DNA from: an uncultured Kangiella sp.
Lineage (GTDB): Bacteria > Pseudomonadota > Gammaproteobacteria > Enterobacterales > Kangiellaceae
Assembly (NCBI GenBank): GCA_950096615.1
Contig: CATNCP010000009.1
Location: 1-64,000 of the forward strand
Length of the DNA: 64,000 nucleotides
Reading direction: 5' to 3'
Both the position numbers and the translations under genes were made by a program. The notes under the pieces are model-generated. The model was given only the letters and a program-made list of their open reading frames with translations, was not told the DNA's origin and searched no databases. This document shows positions 18,078-28,228 of this stretch, piece after piece; position 1 is the stretch's first letter; every line of letters starts with the position of its first letter.

Positions 18078-18167
18078 ATGAAAATACTGCCACTTTCCAA
18101 TATTCGCCCAAGCCTTTACAATAAACTCAATTTAAAACTTAGAGACCATAGCAATGGCAAAAGCTAG
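18078..18167 (+). CDS. Possible 29-codon upstream ORF of efpL
   Basis: An ATG three bases after AAGGAA opens a frame of 29 codons (MKILPLSNIRPSLYN at its start) that ends in TAG at 18165-18167, 14 bases inside efpL. The efpL start itself has only a weak ribosome site, so coupling is conceivable. Nothing but position, ribosome site and the hairpin supports translation. Confidence 0.3.
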   Translation: MKILPLSNIRPSLYNKLNLKLRDHSNGKS

Positions 18168-18723
18168 CGATATCAAAAGAAACATGGCCGTTGAGCATAA
18201 CGGTAAACTATTAGTCGTAAAAAATATCGAAGTCAGTAGCCCCAGCGCTCGTGGCGCAGCTACTTTGTATAAGATGCGCTTTACCGATGTGCAGGCAGGC
18301 TCTAAAGTTGAGCAGACCTTTAAAGGCGACGATCAGCTGACTTTAGTTGACCTGACAAAGCGTGCAGCAACCTACTCGTATGAAGAAGGCGATACCGTTA
18401 TTTTCATGGACAGCGAAGACTACAGCCAATACACCTTTAATCGCGAAGACATCGAAGACGAGCTACTGTTTATTACTGACGATATTCAAGACTTAAAAGT
18501 AGTGATTGCAGATGAAAAAGTCGTTGGTCTTGAGTTACCACAATCTGTTGAAATGGTTATTGAACAAACTGACCCTTCGATTAAAGGCGCTTCGGCTACC
18601 GCTCGAACCAAACCCGCTGAATTTTCCACAGGCTTAACCATCCAGGTTCCTGAATATATTTCGACTGGCGAGAAAGTCAAAATCAACGTCGAAGAAAAGA
18701 AATTTATGAGTCGCGCGGACTAA
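18154..18723 (+). CDS. efpL: Elongation factor P-like protein EfpL (YeiP)
   Basis: EfpL is a paralogue of elongation factor P that binds the ribosomal E site and helps at difficult proline-containing motifs. It has 189 residues and aligns along its length with E. coli YeiP: NGKLLVVKNIEV, SPSARGAATLYKMRF, FKGDDQLTLVDLT, ELPQSVEMVIEQTDPSIKG and IQVPEYISTGEKVKI. The loop tip carries Arg33 instead of the modified lysine of EF-P. The upstream hairpin and small frame suggest leader control. Confidence 0.95.
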   Translation: MAKASDIKRNMAVEHNGKLLVVKNIEVSSPSARGAATLYKMRFTDVQAGSKVEQTFKGDDQLTLVDLTKRAATYSYEEGDTVIFMDSEDYSQYTFNREDIEDELLFITDDIQDLKVVIADEKVVGLELPQSVEMVIEQTDPSIKGASATARTKPAEFSTGLTIQVPEYISTGEKVKINVEEKKFMSRAD

Positions 18724-18730
18724 TAATCCT

Positions 18731-19213
18731 GTGAACTATTTTATCCTTTTAATAACCTGTCTTATCTCAACTCAGAGTATCGCTTCTGAAAACTCAAAGA
18801 AGTGCATTGACTTTATTTCTGAAAATCAAAACTATAAAAAAGCGCACCTTAACAAAAGCTGTCAACTTGCAGCTTTAGATGGTAACCCCAGAATTCAGTA
18901 CTCTGTTGGTATGGGGTATGGTTTTGAAGGCTTACACGATCTTGAACAAGAATATTATCGGTTAGCAGCTAATAGTCGGCTCGTTGATGCTTACTTAGCT
19001 TTAGGCCATACATTAAGTAACAATGAACCTTGGGAAGCAATTTATTGGTACCAGAGATACTATTACTCCAAAATTGATGGCTATGGTTACGCAGCCTTCA
19101 GAATAACTGACATATTTGAAAAACTGAATAAACCAAAACAAGCAGAATTTTGGTGGGAGCGTTGTTTAGAGTCTCCCTATCAAGGCTGTAAAGAAAATGC
19201 ACAAGAGAGTTAG
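18731..19213 (+). CDS. Exported Sel1/TPR-like repeat protein
   Basis: This 160-residue protein begins with GTG seven bases after efpL and has a signal peptide of about 18 residues (TCLISTQSIASE). The mature part has Sel1-like helical units: IQYSVGMGYGFEGL, EQEYYRLAANSRLVDAYLALG, NEPWEAIYWYQRYY and KPKQAEFWWERC. Cysteines at the ends of units may form disulfides. Such proteins usually act as adaptors in the periplasm; the specific role is unknown. The stop codon lies within the 5' arm of its terminator. Confidence 0.75.
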   Translation: MNYFILLITCLISTQSIASENSKKCIDFISENQNYKKAHLNKSCQLAALDGNPRIQYSVGMGYGFEGLHDLEQEYYRLAANSRLVDAYLALGHTLSNNEPWEAIYWYQRYYYSKIDGYGYAAFRITDIFEKLNKPKQAEFWWERCLESPYQGCKENAQES

Positions 19214-19231
19214 CTTACCTAACTCTCTTGT
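19201..19231. terminator. Bidirectional terminator hairpin
   Basis: A perfect 13-base inverted repeat (ACAAGAGAGTTAG and complement, five-base loop) overlaps the stop of the Sel1-like gene and precedes the end of the convergent catalase gene. It has little T tract on either strand. Confidence 0.65.
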
Positions 19232-19238
19232 CTATCCA

Positions 19239-20723
19239 CTAAGACTTAATCTCTTCCACATCAATACCCATCGCTTTTGCGACACCTTCACCATAAGCAG
19301 GATCGGCTTTGTAGCAGTTACGGGCATGGCGGATTTTGATGTGTTCTTCCGCGCCGTCGATGGCTCTGGCAGTATTTTCAAACAGTACTTGTTGTTGTGC
19401 TTCCGACATTAAGCGGAACAAGTCACCAGGCTGGCTGTAGTAATCGTCATCGTCTTCACGGAAATCCCAGTTCTTGGCATCACCATTAATTTTTAACGGC
19501 GGCTCTGCGAAGTCTGGTTGCTCTTCCCATAGACCATAGCTATTTGGGTTATAGGCTTTCGTAGCACCAAAGTTACCGTCGGTTCGCATCGCGCCGTCGC
19601 GGTGGTAGCTGTGGACTGGACACTTCGGGCTGTTAACCGGAATATGTGCGTTGTTCACGCCTAGACGATAACGCTGGGCATCGCCATAAGAGAACAAGCG
19701 CCCTTGTAGCATTTTGTCTGGTGAAAACCCAATACCCGGAACCACATGCGCAGGGTTAAAAGCTGCCTGCTCGACATCGGCAAAATAGTTCTCTGGATTA
19801 CGGTTCAACTCCAATACGCCAACATCGATTAGCGGATAATCGTCATGAGGCCATACCTTACTAAGATCAAAAGGATGGACGTTATAAGTTTCTGCGTCTT
19901 CTTCTGGCATGATTTGGACTTTCATTTTCCATTGTGGGAAGTCGCCATTATCAATACTATCAAGTAAATCTTTTTGATGACTCTCACGGTCTTGCCCGAC
20001 TAACGCTTCAGCTTCTTGGTCAGTCAAATTTTCAATACCCTGTTGCGTCTCGAAGTGAAATTTAACCCAGTAGCGTTTATTATCAGGACTAATGAAACTA
20101 AAGGTGTGGCTACCAAAGCCATGCATGTGTCGGTAGCTTTTCGGAATACCACGATCACTCATGACGATGGTGACTTGGTGCAACGCCTCGGGCAACATCG
20201 TCCAGAAATCCCAGTTGGTATTAGCCGAACGCATGTTGGTGCGCGGGTCTCGCTTTACGGCATGGTTTAGGTCGGGAAACTTCAAAGGATCGCGCAGGAA
20301 AAATACGGGGGTGTTATTACCCACTAGGTCCCAGTTACCTTGCTCAGTGTAAAACTTAACGGCAAAACCGCGAATATCGCGCTCCGCGTCCGCGGCACCA
20401 CGCTCACCAGCAACAGTAGAAAAACGCACGAACACATCGGTTTTCTTACCAACTTCGGAAAAGAGTTTAGCTTTGGTGTATTTTGAAATATCGTGCGTTA
20501 CGGTAAAGGTTCCGAATGCACCGGAACCTTTAGCATGCATCCGGCGTTCGGGGATCACTTCGCGATCAAAGTGCGCCATCTTTTCTAGAAACCATGCATC
20601 TTGTAATAACAACGGGCCACGAGGTCCCGCGGTCATAGAGTTTTGATTATCGGCAACGGGTGCGCCGTTACTTTGCGTTAAAAACGGGCATCCTGAATTG
20701 TTGGATTTATCTTTTTTGCTCAT
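19239..20723 (-). CDS. katA: Haem catalase, small-subunit monofunctional type
   Basis: This enzyme disproportionates hydrogen peroxide. From ATG 20723 it has 494 residues, typical of small-subunit catalases. Catalytic His63 lies in [13 protein letters not shown] and the partner Asn near 136 in [13 protein letters not shown]. The haem-ligating Tyr is in [15 protein letters not shown] chose this ATG because AGGA lies six bases upstream; the frame extends 12 codons further without a better start. It is monocistronic. A palindrome upstream may be operator-like. The clade and hence the symbol are uncertain. Confidence 0.94.
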   Translation of the reverse strand: MSKKDKSNNSGCPFLTQSNGAPVADNQNSMTAGPRGPLLLQDAWFLEKMAHFDREVIPERRMHAKGSGAFGTFTVTHDISKYTKAKLFSEVGKKTDVFVRFSTVAGERGAADAERDIRGFAVKFYTEQGNWDLVGNNTPVFFLRDPLKFPDLNHAVKRDPRTNMRSANTNWDFWTMLPEALHQVTIVMSDRGIPKSYRHMHGFGSHTFSFISPDNKRYWVKFHFETQQGIENLTDQEAEALVGQDRESHQKDLLDSIDNGDFPQWKMKVQIMPEEDAETYNVHPFDLSKVWPHDDYPLIDVGVLELNRNPENYFADVEQAAFNPAHVVPGIGFSPDKMLQGRLFSYGDAQRYRLGVNNAHIPVNSPKCPVHSYHRDGAMRTDGNFGATKAYNPNSYGLWEEQPDFAEPPLKINGDAKNWDFREDDDDYYSQPGDLFRLMSEAQQQVLFENTARAIDGAEEHIKIRHARNCYKADPAYGEGVAKAMGIDVEEIKS

Positions 20724-20804
20724 GGTAGGTCCTCTCCTGCTATAAACAATTCTCACCATGGGATATACCCACAGCTGTTTACTATATGACCTACTCTAAC
20801 AACA

Positions 20805-20818
20805 AACTATCGATAGTT
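20805..20818. promoter_or_regulatory. Palindrome upstream of catalase
   Basis: AACTATCGATAGTT is a perfect 14-base palindrome about 85 bases upstream of the catalase start. The CTAT/ATAG halves recall OxyR half-sites, but the spacing differs from the OxyR consensus. Confidence 0.3.
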
Positions 20819-20899
20819 ATATTGCTTAATTATTATGATTGTAATAGGTATTATTAATCAATACTGATTTTCTATTACTAAATATCTATAACCTTAGGT

Positions 20900-21166
20900 T
20901 TAACTTTCTGCTACATACTCAAAGCGCTTCAATCTTTTGCCGTCTCTAACGATAGTTTCGTCAAACATTTCCAACGGTCGAGCCCAAATACCGTAATCAC
21001 CATAAAGTGCTTTATAGATCACAAGCCATTCGCGCGTTTCAGAGTGTCTAGCCAAGTTATAAACTTGGTACCTCTGGCCTTTAAAGTGTTGATAAATCCC
21101 AGGCCTTAATCGCGTTTCCGCTTGGCTATTGTCTTTGTTGTTTTCGTTGTAATCGTCTTCAATCAT
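20900..21166 (-). CDS. DUF1653 domain protein
   Basis: This small protein (88 residues from ATG 21166) is almost entirely a DUF1653 domain: LRPGIYQHFKGQRYQVYNLA, SETREWLVIYKALYG, GIWARPLEMF and the C-terminal RFEYV. The function of the family is unknown. An alternative in-frame ATG at 21211 would overlap the upstream DUF418 gene by 23 bases and has no spaced ribosome site. It is probably cotranscribed with that gene. Confidence 0.82.
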   Translation of the reverse strand: MIEDDYNENNKDNSQAETRLRPGIYQHFKGQRYQVYNLARHSETREWLVIYKALYGDYGIWARPLEMFDETIVRDGKRLKRFEYVAES

Positions 21167-21188
21167 AATGTTTTCTTTCGAAAGCTGA

Positions 21189-22388
21189 TTAATGCTTTGC
21201 AGCCCATTCATACCCTTTTCGCCAAATCGATTCTAAAGGACCACGCTTAAAGTATTTAAACCATACCGCCACAAACATTAGCTGGAATGCCCAAATTGCT
21301 AGAACAAAGATCCATAATTCGCTACGGCTGACTTTGCCAAACCAATCAAAGCCATAGCCGTAAAAAAGAACCGCACAAATAACGCTCTGCATAATGTACA
21401 GTGAAAAAGCCATACGCCCTGCTTTGGCTAAGATATTTTGTATCGGAGTTAAAAAGCGTGTGCGCCCCCATAACATGATAAGGCCAAGGTAGCCTAGAGC
21501 TAAGATGATGCTCCCCAAATAAAAGCCTAAACTGTTTACTCCCACAAACACCGTGTACTTAAAGCCTGAACTTACCAACTCCCAAGTGGCGCCAAGTGAT
21601 ATCACTAACCCCACAAGAAGCCCCCAGATAGCAAACTGCTTAAGCGCTGTTTTGGAAGTTAATACTCCAAGTTTCCACAAGCCCATACCAAGCATCATCA
21701 GGCCGCTACACCGCCACACGGTAAAGTAAATAAAATCTAATGACTGACGTTGCCACGCTTCCTTGATTCTGTTGGGCGTCAAATCCCACCAGGAACCTTG
21801 GTACTGTTGCAAAGCTTGCTGCTGCGCCGAAGCGGCCTCAGGCGACCACCACTCAGGAGTAGCAGGCGGGTTAGTCATAGCATGGATTGCATTCCACATA
21901 TCGGGAGCAACTGAGCCAAAAGCAAGCAAGACACCTAAGCCTACTAATAAATAGGCCGGCGCTGCTCGTAACCAAAACACGAGTAGCCCACAAATAGCAT
22001 AGGCCACCAGAATATCGCCATCCCAAATTAAATAAGCATGTGCCAAGCCAAGTAGTATGAGTATTAAAGAGCGAAAAATAAAAGGTTTCGTCGGGCTTGT
22101 CCCTAGTTTTTCATACTTAGCGACGAACAACATAATGCCGACGCCGTATAACAAGGCTAATAACGTCATAAACCGCTGCTTGACCAGACTGTACTCTAGA
22201 AACCATGCCCACTGATCAACACTAGAAAATTCACCAAAAGCTAATGGGTTGTACCGAAGCAAGCTAGGGGTCGAGAAATAATTGATATTAATAATGAGGA
22301 TAGCCAGGATGACGACTCCGCGAAGTATATCCAAGTTCGCCAACCGTGAAGTTTTAAATTCCATTGCTTCTGCATGCGATTGTGGCAT
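21189..22388 (-). CDS. DUF418 family membrane protein (YeiB-like)
   Basis: This 399-residue polytopic membrane protein belongs to the YeiB family. It starts with a cytoplasmic stretch and the family motif NLDILRGVVILAILIINI. About ten hydrophobic segments follow, and the C-terminal DUF418 part contains GRMAFSLYIMQSVICAVLFY and the tail FKRGPLESIWRKG. These proteins resemble acyltransferase-3 membrane folds; the substrate is unknown. The DUF1653 gene follows directly. Confidence 0.88.
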   Translation of the reverse strand: MPQSHAEAMEFKTSRLANLDILRGVVILAILIININYFSTPSLLRYNPLAFGEFSSVDQWAWFLEYSLVKQRFMTLLALLYGVGIMLFVAKYEKLGTSPTKPFIFRSLILILLGLAHAYLIWDGDILVAYAICGLLVFWLRAAPAYLLVGLGVLLAFGSVAPDMWNAIHAMTNPPATPEWWSPEAASAQQQALQQYQGSWWDLTPNRIKEAWQRQSLDFIYFTVWRCSGLMMLGMGLWKLGVLTSKTALKQFAIWGLLVGLVISLGATWELVSSGFKYTVFVGVNSLGFYLGSIILALGYLGLIMLWGRTRFLTPIQNILAKAGRMAFSLYIMQSVICAVLFYGYGFDWFGKVSRSELWIFVLAIWAFQLMFVAVWFKYFKRGPLESIWRKGYEWAAKH

Positions 22389-22462
22389 ATAGCATAGTCC
22401 TTATTTTGTTATTACTTCGTGTAAATAAAGCGTGCACATCAATATACATTTTTGTTGGGCAT

Positions 22463-22492
22463 AAAAAAAGCGACTCGAAAGTCGCTTTTTTT
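22463..22492 (-). terminator. Terminator of purA
   Basis: AAAAAAAGCGACT and AGTCGCTTTTTTT form a perfect 13-base stem; the minus-strand loop is the stabilising TTCG tetraloop. It lies 21 bases after the purA stop. Confidence 0.95.
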
Positions 22493-22512
22493 ACTGTATT
22501 GCTGATATTGCG

Positions 22513-23829
<1,317 letters not shown>

Positions 23830-24026
23830 CTACTTTTGTAGATGAATCGTTCGTTGTCCAAACACGGACACCAAACCGCGCATTTTACCGTTATCGTCAG
23901 CGAAAATCCCCCTTTTTTTTATAAAAAGGCTAAATTTTCATCACTTCAAAATTCGATTAAGTTATAGGCCCTGTATTTCAACAAGTTACTTATAAAATCT
24001 ACAGGCTGCTTTAACACTCACTGGAA

Positions 24027-24212
24027 CTAACTTATTAAAAATACCCAGCCCAGACCCAGCAGCATCAAGACTAAACCAATCATACGCAACTGGCCATCCG
24101 GTCTGCTCGACATATCGCTAACCATCTTCTTCCAAGCTTTAGGAGCAAGCGTTGGAATCAAACCCTCTAGCATCAATACCAAACCCATCGCTATTAACCA
24201 CTCTTCTGACAT
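24027..24212 (-). CDS. yjeT: DUF2065 inner-membrane protein YjeT
   Basis: This 61-residue protein has two hydrophobic helices (about 5-22 and 42-60) joined by the conserved basic loop PKAWKKMVSDMSSRPDGQLR. It matches E. coli YjeT in sequence and in its place between hflC and purA. Its function is unknown; association with the HflKC complex is only suggested by position. It is separated from hflC by a terminator. Confidence 0.9.
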   Translation of the reverse strand: MSEEWLIAMGLVLMLEGLIPTLAPKAWKKMVSDMSSRPDGQLRMIGLVLMLLGLGWVFLIS

Positions 24213-24228
24213 AAAACCTCCAGCTCAT

Positions 24229-24256
24229 AAAAAAGGCCAGCTAGGCTGGCCTTTTT
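24229..24256 (-). terminator. Terminator after hflC
   Basis: AAAAAGGCCAGC and GCTGGCCTTTTT form a 12-base stem with a three-base loop and a run of T on the minus strand, 13 bases after the hflC stop. Confidence 0.93.
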
Positions 24257-24269
24257 ACGATCATCAAGA

Positions 24270-25160
24270 TTAGTTCTTACCTTCAGCGTCTTTAAAGTAT
24301 TTAAAGAATTCGCTATCAGGCTTAATCACCAAAACATCATCTTTGCTTTTGAATGACTCTTTATAAGCATCTAAACTTCTTAAGAAAGCGTAGAAGTCAC
24401 GGTTCTTATTGTAGGTATTAGCATACATTTCAGCGACTTCTGCATCAGCTTCACCACGACGGGTTCTTGCGTACTCATCCGCCTCAGCAAGTGTCTGCTT
24501 AACATCTGCATCCGTCTCTGAACGAATAATGTTTGCTTTTTGCTGACCTTCGCTTCGAATTGCGATAGCTTTAGCTTTACGCTCAGAAATAATCTGGTTG
24601 TAAACGTCAGCCAAAACTCTCGAAGTATAGTTAACCTTCTTAACGCGCAAATCTACAAGCTCGATACCGTATTCTTTTACTCTAGGGTTAACAAAACCTT
24701 TGATATCATCCATCAAGTCATCACGTTGTTCAGAAATAGCTTCTTCTAAAGTTCGCTGACCAAATTGATTTCGTAAACCGTTATCAATAAAACGCTCTAA
24801 ACGACCTTCAGCTTCTTTAAAGTCACCATTGGTCTTCAAATAAAACTGTGAAAAGTCATTAATACGCCATTGAGCATAAGTGTCTACATCTAAAAACTCT
24901 TTATTCTCAGTGGTAAAAACGTCAGGCTGACCATCCATTGTTTGTGTACGGGCATCAAGTTTAATCACACTTTCAATATAAGGGAATTTGAAGTGTAAGC
25001 CTGGTCCGTAGACCGTTGGCATATTATCAGCGTCTCGAGCCACTTTACTGAATCTAAGTTTTAAAGCACGCTCACCCTCGTCAATAACGAAAAGAGAGCC
25101 AGACAATATTAACACCACGATGACAACGATGATCGCAACAAAGAAGTTTTTATTTGGCAT
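24270..25160 (-). CDS. hflC: Protease modulator HflC
   Basis: HflC is an SPFH-domain protein that forms with HflK a large periplasmic-facing cage around FtsH and limits its proteolysis. It has 296 residues. One N-terminal membrane segment (about 6-25) precedes the SPFH domain (DEGERALKLRFSKV, FPYIESVIKLDARTQTMD) and an Ala/Glu-rich coiled coil (SERKAKAIAIRSEGQQKA). The start overlaps hflK by 11 bases. Confidence 0.96.
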   Translation of the reverse strand: MPNKNFFVAIIVVIVVLILSGSLFVIDEGERALKLRFSKVARDADNMPTVYGPGLHFKFPYIESVIKLDARTQTMDGQPDVFTTENKEFLDVDTYAQWRINDFSQFYLKTNGDFKEAEGRLERFIDNGLRNQFGQRTLEEAISEQRDDLMDDIKGFVNPRVKEYGIELVDLRVKKVNYTSRVLADVYNQIISERKAKAIAIRSEGQQKANIIRSETDADVKQTLAEADEYARTRRGEADAEVAEMYANTYNKNRDFYAFLRSLDAYKESFKSKDDVLVIKPDSEFFKYFKDAEGKN

Positions 25161-26187
25161 TGTTTACTCCTTTTGATTTTTTCATAATACTATCAAGAGG
25201 GATATACATCATGTTGTTACCACCTTCCACATCAAGAATTACTTTCGAAGTATTAGTCATCACTTGTTCCATCATATCGATGTATAAACGAGTACGAGTA
25301 ATTTCAGGGGCAGCTTCGAATTGAGGTAATAACTGCTCAAAACGAGCAACCTCACCTTTCGCCTTACCCAGAACTTGTGAGTAATAACCGTTAGCTAGCT
25401 GCTTTATTTCTTCGGCTTTAGATATTGCCAATGGCAGCTCTCTATTTCTATAAGCATCCGCTTCTTGCTCCAAGCGCTTTGCGTCCTGAGATGCTCTATT
25501 AACTTCCTCAAAAGCATCATTAACTTCTTTCGGCGGTTTCGCGCTTTCTAAGGTGATGGTTCTGACCAGCAAACCACTATTATAAGAAGCCAATATTTCA
25601 GGTAATAATGCTTGTAACTCTGCCTGAATTTTTGCTTTACCATCAGTCAGGATTGGATCAACGTCCGAGTTACCCACTACTTGTCTTAAAGCACTTTCAG
25701 AAGCTTGTATCAGTGCCGTTTTAGGATTCTTTAAATTAAATAAATAATCTTTTGGCTTATTGACCTGGTACTGAATACCGATATCAACTTCAATGATGTT
25801 GATATCTTTGGTCAACATAATCGCGCTGATTCTCTCTTCACGGATTTGGTCAATATTAACTTTTTTAATCTTTTGCACACCAAAAGGAAGCCAGCCTAAG
25901 CCTGGTTCAACGGTTCGTGAATACTCACCAAAGTGTAATATCACACCTCTTTCAGCTTCTTTTACGGTGTAAAAACCTTTAATAATATAGAAAACGGCAA
26001 AGATCACTATACCGATAACTAAAAAGTTTCTACCTCCGCCATCCGACTTACCTTTGCCACCACCAAAAATGCCGCCAATCTTTTCACCGGCTTTTTTGAT
26101 CATGTCATCAAGGTCATTATTATTGTTGTTAGGGCGTTTTTTACCCCATGGGTCTTGATTGTTATTACCCGGTTCATTCCAGGCCAT
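25150..26187 (-). CDS. hflK: FtsH protease activity modulator HflK
   Basis: HflK is the partner of HflC in the FtsH-HflKC membrane complex. It has 345 residues. A Gly/Asn-rich cytoplasmic N-terminus (MAWNEPGNNNQDPWG, as in E. coli) is followed by a membrane segment (about 55-75), the SPFH domain (VKEAERGVILHFGEY) and a coiled-coil region. I chose ATG 26187 with GGAG eight bases upstream; a start two codons earlier is less likely. Confidence 0.96.
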   Translation of the reverse strand: MAWNEPGNNNQDPWGKKRPNNNNNDLDDMIKKAGEKIGGIFGGGKGKSDGGGRNFLVIGIVIFAVFYIIKGFYTVKEAERGVILHFGEYSRTVEPGLGWLPFGVQKIKKVNIDQIREERISAIMLTKDINIIEVDIGIQYQVNKPKDYLFNLKNPKTALIQASESALRQVVGNSDVDPILTDGKAKIQAELQALLPEILASYNSGLLVRTITLESAKPPKEVNDAFEEVNRASQDAKRLEQEADAYRNRELPLAISKAEEIKQLANGYYSQVLGKAKGEVARFEQLLPQFEAAPEITRTRLYIDMMEQVMTNTSKVILDVEGGNNMMYIPLDSIMKKSKGVNNAK

Positions 26188-26236
26188 AGACACTTCTCCA
26201 ATTACTGTTAAATTTGAATAACCATAAATAAATTAA

Positions 26237-26250
26237 GGGCTAAATAGCCC
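26237..26250 (-). terminator. Weak hairpin between hflX and hflK
   Basis: GGGCTA and TAGCCC are directly opposed and followed on the minus strand by TTAATTTATTT. It may partly terminate hflX transcription. The stem is short. Confidence 0.35.
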
Positions 26251-26287
26251 CAGCAAATCGTGATTTCTCGTTCTGATAGCTATACTA

Positions 26288-27577
26288 TCATGAACTCAGG
26301 ACAAACTGGCTCAAATCTTTTTCCAGTTGCTTCCCTAAACGAACCCAATCCGCTTGCTCAAGCCTGATATCTAACAGCATGTCACCATTGTCGGCGACAC
26401 CCTCCTCTTCAATCGCTTGTAGCTCGTACAATAAACCACGCAAACGCCCTTCTTGTGGCGGTAAGCGCAATTTGGCACTGAATTGCTTCTCCTCTGCAAG
26501 CTCTTCTATCGCTTCGAGTAACAACTCAATACCTTGTTCTTTGACCGCTGAAGTCCACACTCGAATGGGCACGCCTTCATCGTCGCGCTCAATTCTCGGC
26601 TCAGCGCCCTCTATCATATCAATTTTATTGTAGACTTCTAAAGTCCGTATTTCATTAGCACCAATATCTGACAGAACTTCCCACACCTGCTCAATATTTT
26701 CATCACGGCGTTCGCTCGCGGCATCAATCACATGCAAAAGAATGTCAGCTTCAACTGACTCTTCTAAGGTAGCTCGGAAAGCCGCGACTAATTCGTGCGG
26801 CAAGTGCCGTATAAACCCTACGGTGTCCGCTAAGATTACGTCGCTACCTTGTGGCAAAGAAACTCGGCGCAATGTTGGGTCAAGCGTTGCGAACAATTTG
26901 TCTTCCGCCAAAACATCCGCTTTTGTGAGCAGGTTAAACAAAGTGGACTTACCAGCATTGGTGTAACCCACAATAGAAACCGTTTTAATATTTGCACGCT
27001 TTCTAGAGCGACGCCCTTGCTCACGTTGACGCCCCACTTTATCGAGTCGCTTTTCAATATGCTTAATACGATCGCGTATCAGTCGTCTATCCGTTTCTAA
27101 CTGGGTTTCACCCGGACCACGCATACCGATACCACCTTTTTGGCGCTCAAGGTGAGTCCAACCTCTAACTAGGCGCGTCGCTAAATGGCGTAGTTGGGCC
27201 AGCTCAACTTGTAATTTACCCTCAAAAGTAAAAGCACGCTGCGCAAAAATGTCCAGAATCAAGCCAATACGGTCAATCACACGGCATTTCGCGACCTTCT
27301 CAATATTACGCTCTTGGGTCGGCGAAAGGTTGTGGTTAAAAATAATGACATTGGCTTCGGTCGCTTCTTTAACGCTTTGAATCTCTTCAATTTTACCCTT
27401 ACCAATGAAAAACTTAGGATCGGGCGAATGGCGCTTGGCGGTGACGATATCCATCACTTTAAGCCCCGCAGAGCGAACGAGTTCTACAAATTCTTGTAAG
27501 TCTTCTTGATTAGATTCCTGATCGAAATCTATATGAACCAAGATGGCGGATTCGCCGCCACTATGACGGTCAAACAA
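26288..27577 (-). CDS. hflX: Ribosome-associated GTPase HflX
   Basis: HflX binds the 50S subunit and splits stalled ribosomes after stress. It has 429 residues. An N-terminal HflX domain (KRHSPDPKFFIGKGK, FNHNLSPTQERN) is followed by a coiled coil and the G domain: GYTNAGKSTLFN (G1), the G2 threonine in FATLDPTLR, DTVGF (G3) and NKID (G4). The start is TTG at 27577 with GAGG upstream. It follows hfq, as in enterobacteria. Confidence 0.96.
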   Translation of the reverse strand: MFDRHSGGESAILVHIDFDQESNQEDLQEFVELVRSAGLKVMDIVTAKRHSPDPKFFIGKGKIEEIQSVKEATEANVIIFNHNLSPTQERNIEKVAKCRVIDRIGLILDIFAQRAFTFEGKLQVELAQLRHLATRLVRGWTHLERQKGGIGMRGPGETQLETDRRLIRDRIKHIEKRLDKVGRQREQGRRSRKRANIKTVSIVGYTNAGKSTLFNLLTKADVLAEDKLFATLDPTLRRVSLPQGSDVILADTVGFIRHLPHELVAAFRATLEESVEADILLHVIDAASERRDENIEQVWEVLSDIGANEIRTLEVYNKIDMIEGAEPRIERDDEGVPIRVWTSAVKEQGIELLLEAIEELAEEKQFSAKLRLPPQEGRLRGLLYELQAIEEEGVADNGDMLLDIRLEQADWVRLGKQLEKDLSQFVLSS

Positions 27578-27620
27578 TAAACAACCTCAAAAGTCGGTAG
27601 TTAATTTAAGATAGGATAGT

Positions 27621-27656
27621 GTAAAACGACCTGCCGAAATAAACCAGCAGGTCGTT
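27621..27656 (-). terminator. Hairpin between hfq and hflX
   Basis: AACGACCTGC and GCAGGTCGTT form a 10-base stem around a 12-base loop, followed on the minus strand by TTT. It may be a partial terminator that lowers hflX relative to hfq. Confidence 0.55.
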
Positions 27657-27693
27657 GTATCAGAATATGTAAGATAGGTGTTTGGGTAAGATG

Positions 27694-28047
27694 TTACAGA
27701 CCGCCCATTGGGCCACCTGTGTATCCACCACCGCCACCAGAGCCGCTAGACATTGGGCCACCCATGCCACCAGAGCTACCCATGCCCCCTTGGCTGCCTT
27801 GGTCTTCGCGTGTTCCACCGTTTTCGTTCTGGTAATGACCACGAACATTACGGATAGGCACTACAGTCGAAATGGCGTGTTTATAAACCATTTGACTCAC
27901 GGTGTTCTTTAATAAAATGACGAATTGGTCAAAAGATTCGATTTGGCCTTGTAGCTTGATGCCGTTAACCAAGTAAATCGATACGGGTACTTTCTCGCGT
28001 CTAAGTGCGTTCAAGAAAGGGTCTTGTAGTGATTGCCCTTTTGACAT
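27694..28047 (-). CDS. hfq: RNA chaperone Hfq
   Basis: Hfq is a hexameric Sm-like protein that binds small RNAs and mRNAs. It has 117 residues. The core (1-70) is almost that of E. coli: [20 protein letters not shown] (Sm1) and [10 protein letters not shown] (Sm2). The C-terminal tail is a glycine-, serine- and methionine-rich low-complexity stretch ([12 protein letters not shown]). The AGGAGAG upstream fits the ATG. It lies between miaA and hflX in the conserved order but has a 180-base upstream gap, enough for its own promoter. Confidence 0.97.
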   Translation of the reverse strand: MSKGQSLQDPFLNALRREKVPVSIYLVNGIKLQGQIESFDQFVILLKNTVSQMVYKHAISTVVPIRNVRGHYQNENGGTREDQGSQGGMGSSGGMGGPMSSGSGGGGGYTGGPMGGL

Positions 28048-28228
28048 TACTCTCTCCTGTTCTTTATAAATTTATGTTTATTCAGATTAGCTTTTCTTAT
28101 TGAAACTGTTTTAAAACTAAACTGCTCTTTATTTATTACTTCTACAAATCGTTTGGAACAAATTCCAAGTAAAAGTGTACATCATTTGTTCAAGCAGATC
28201 GAGATATATCAAGGGGATATAGTCGTTT

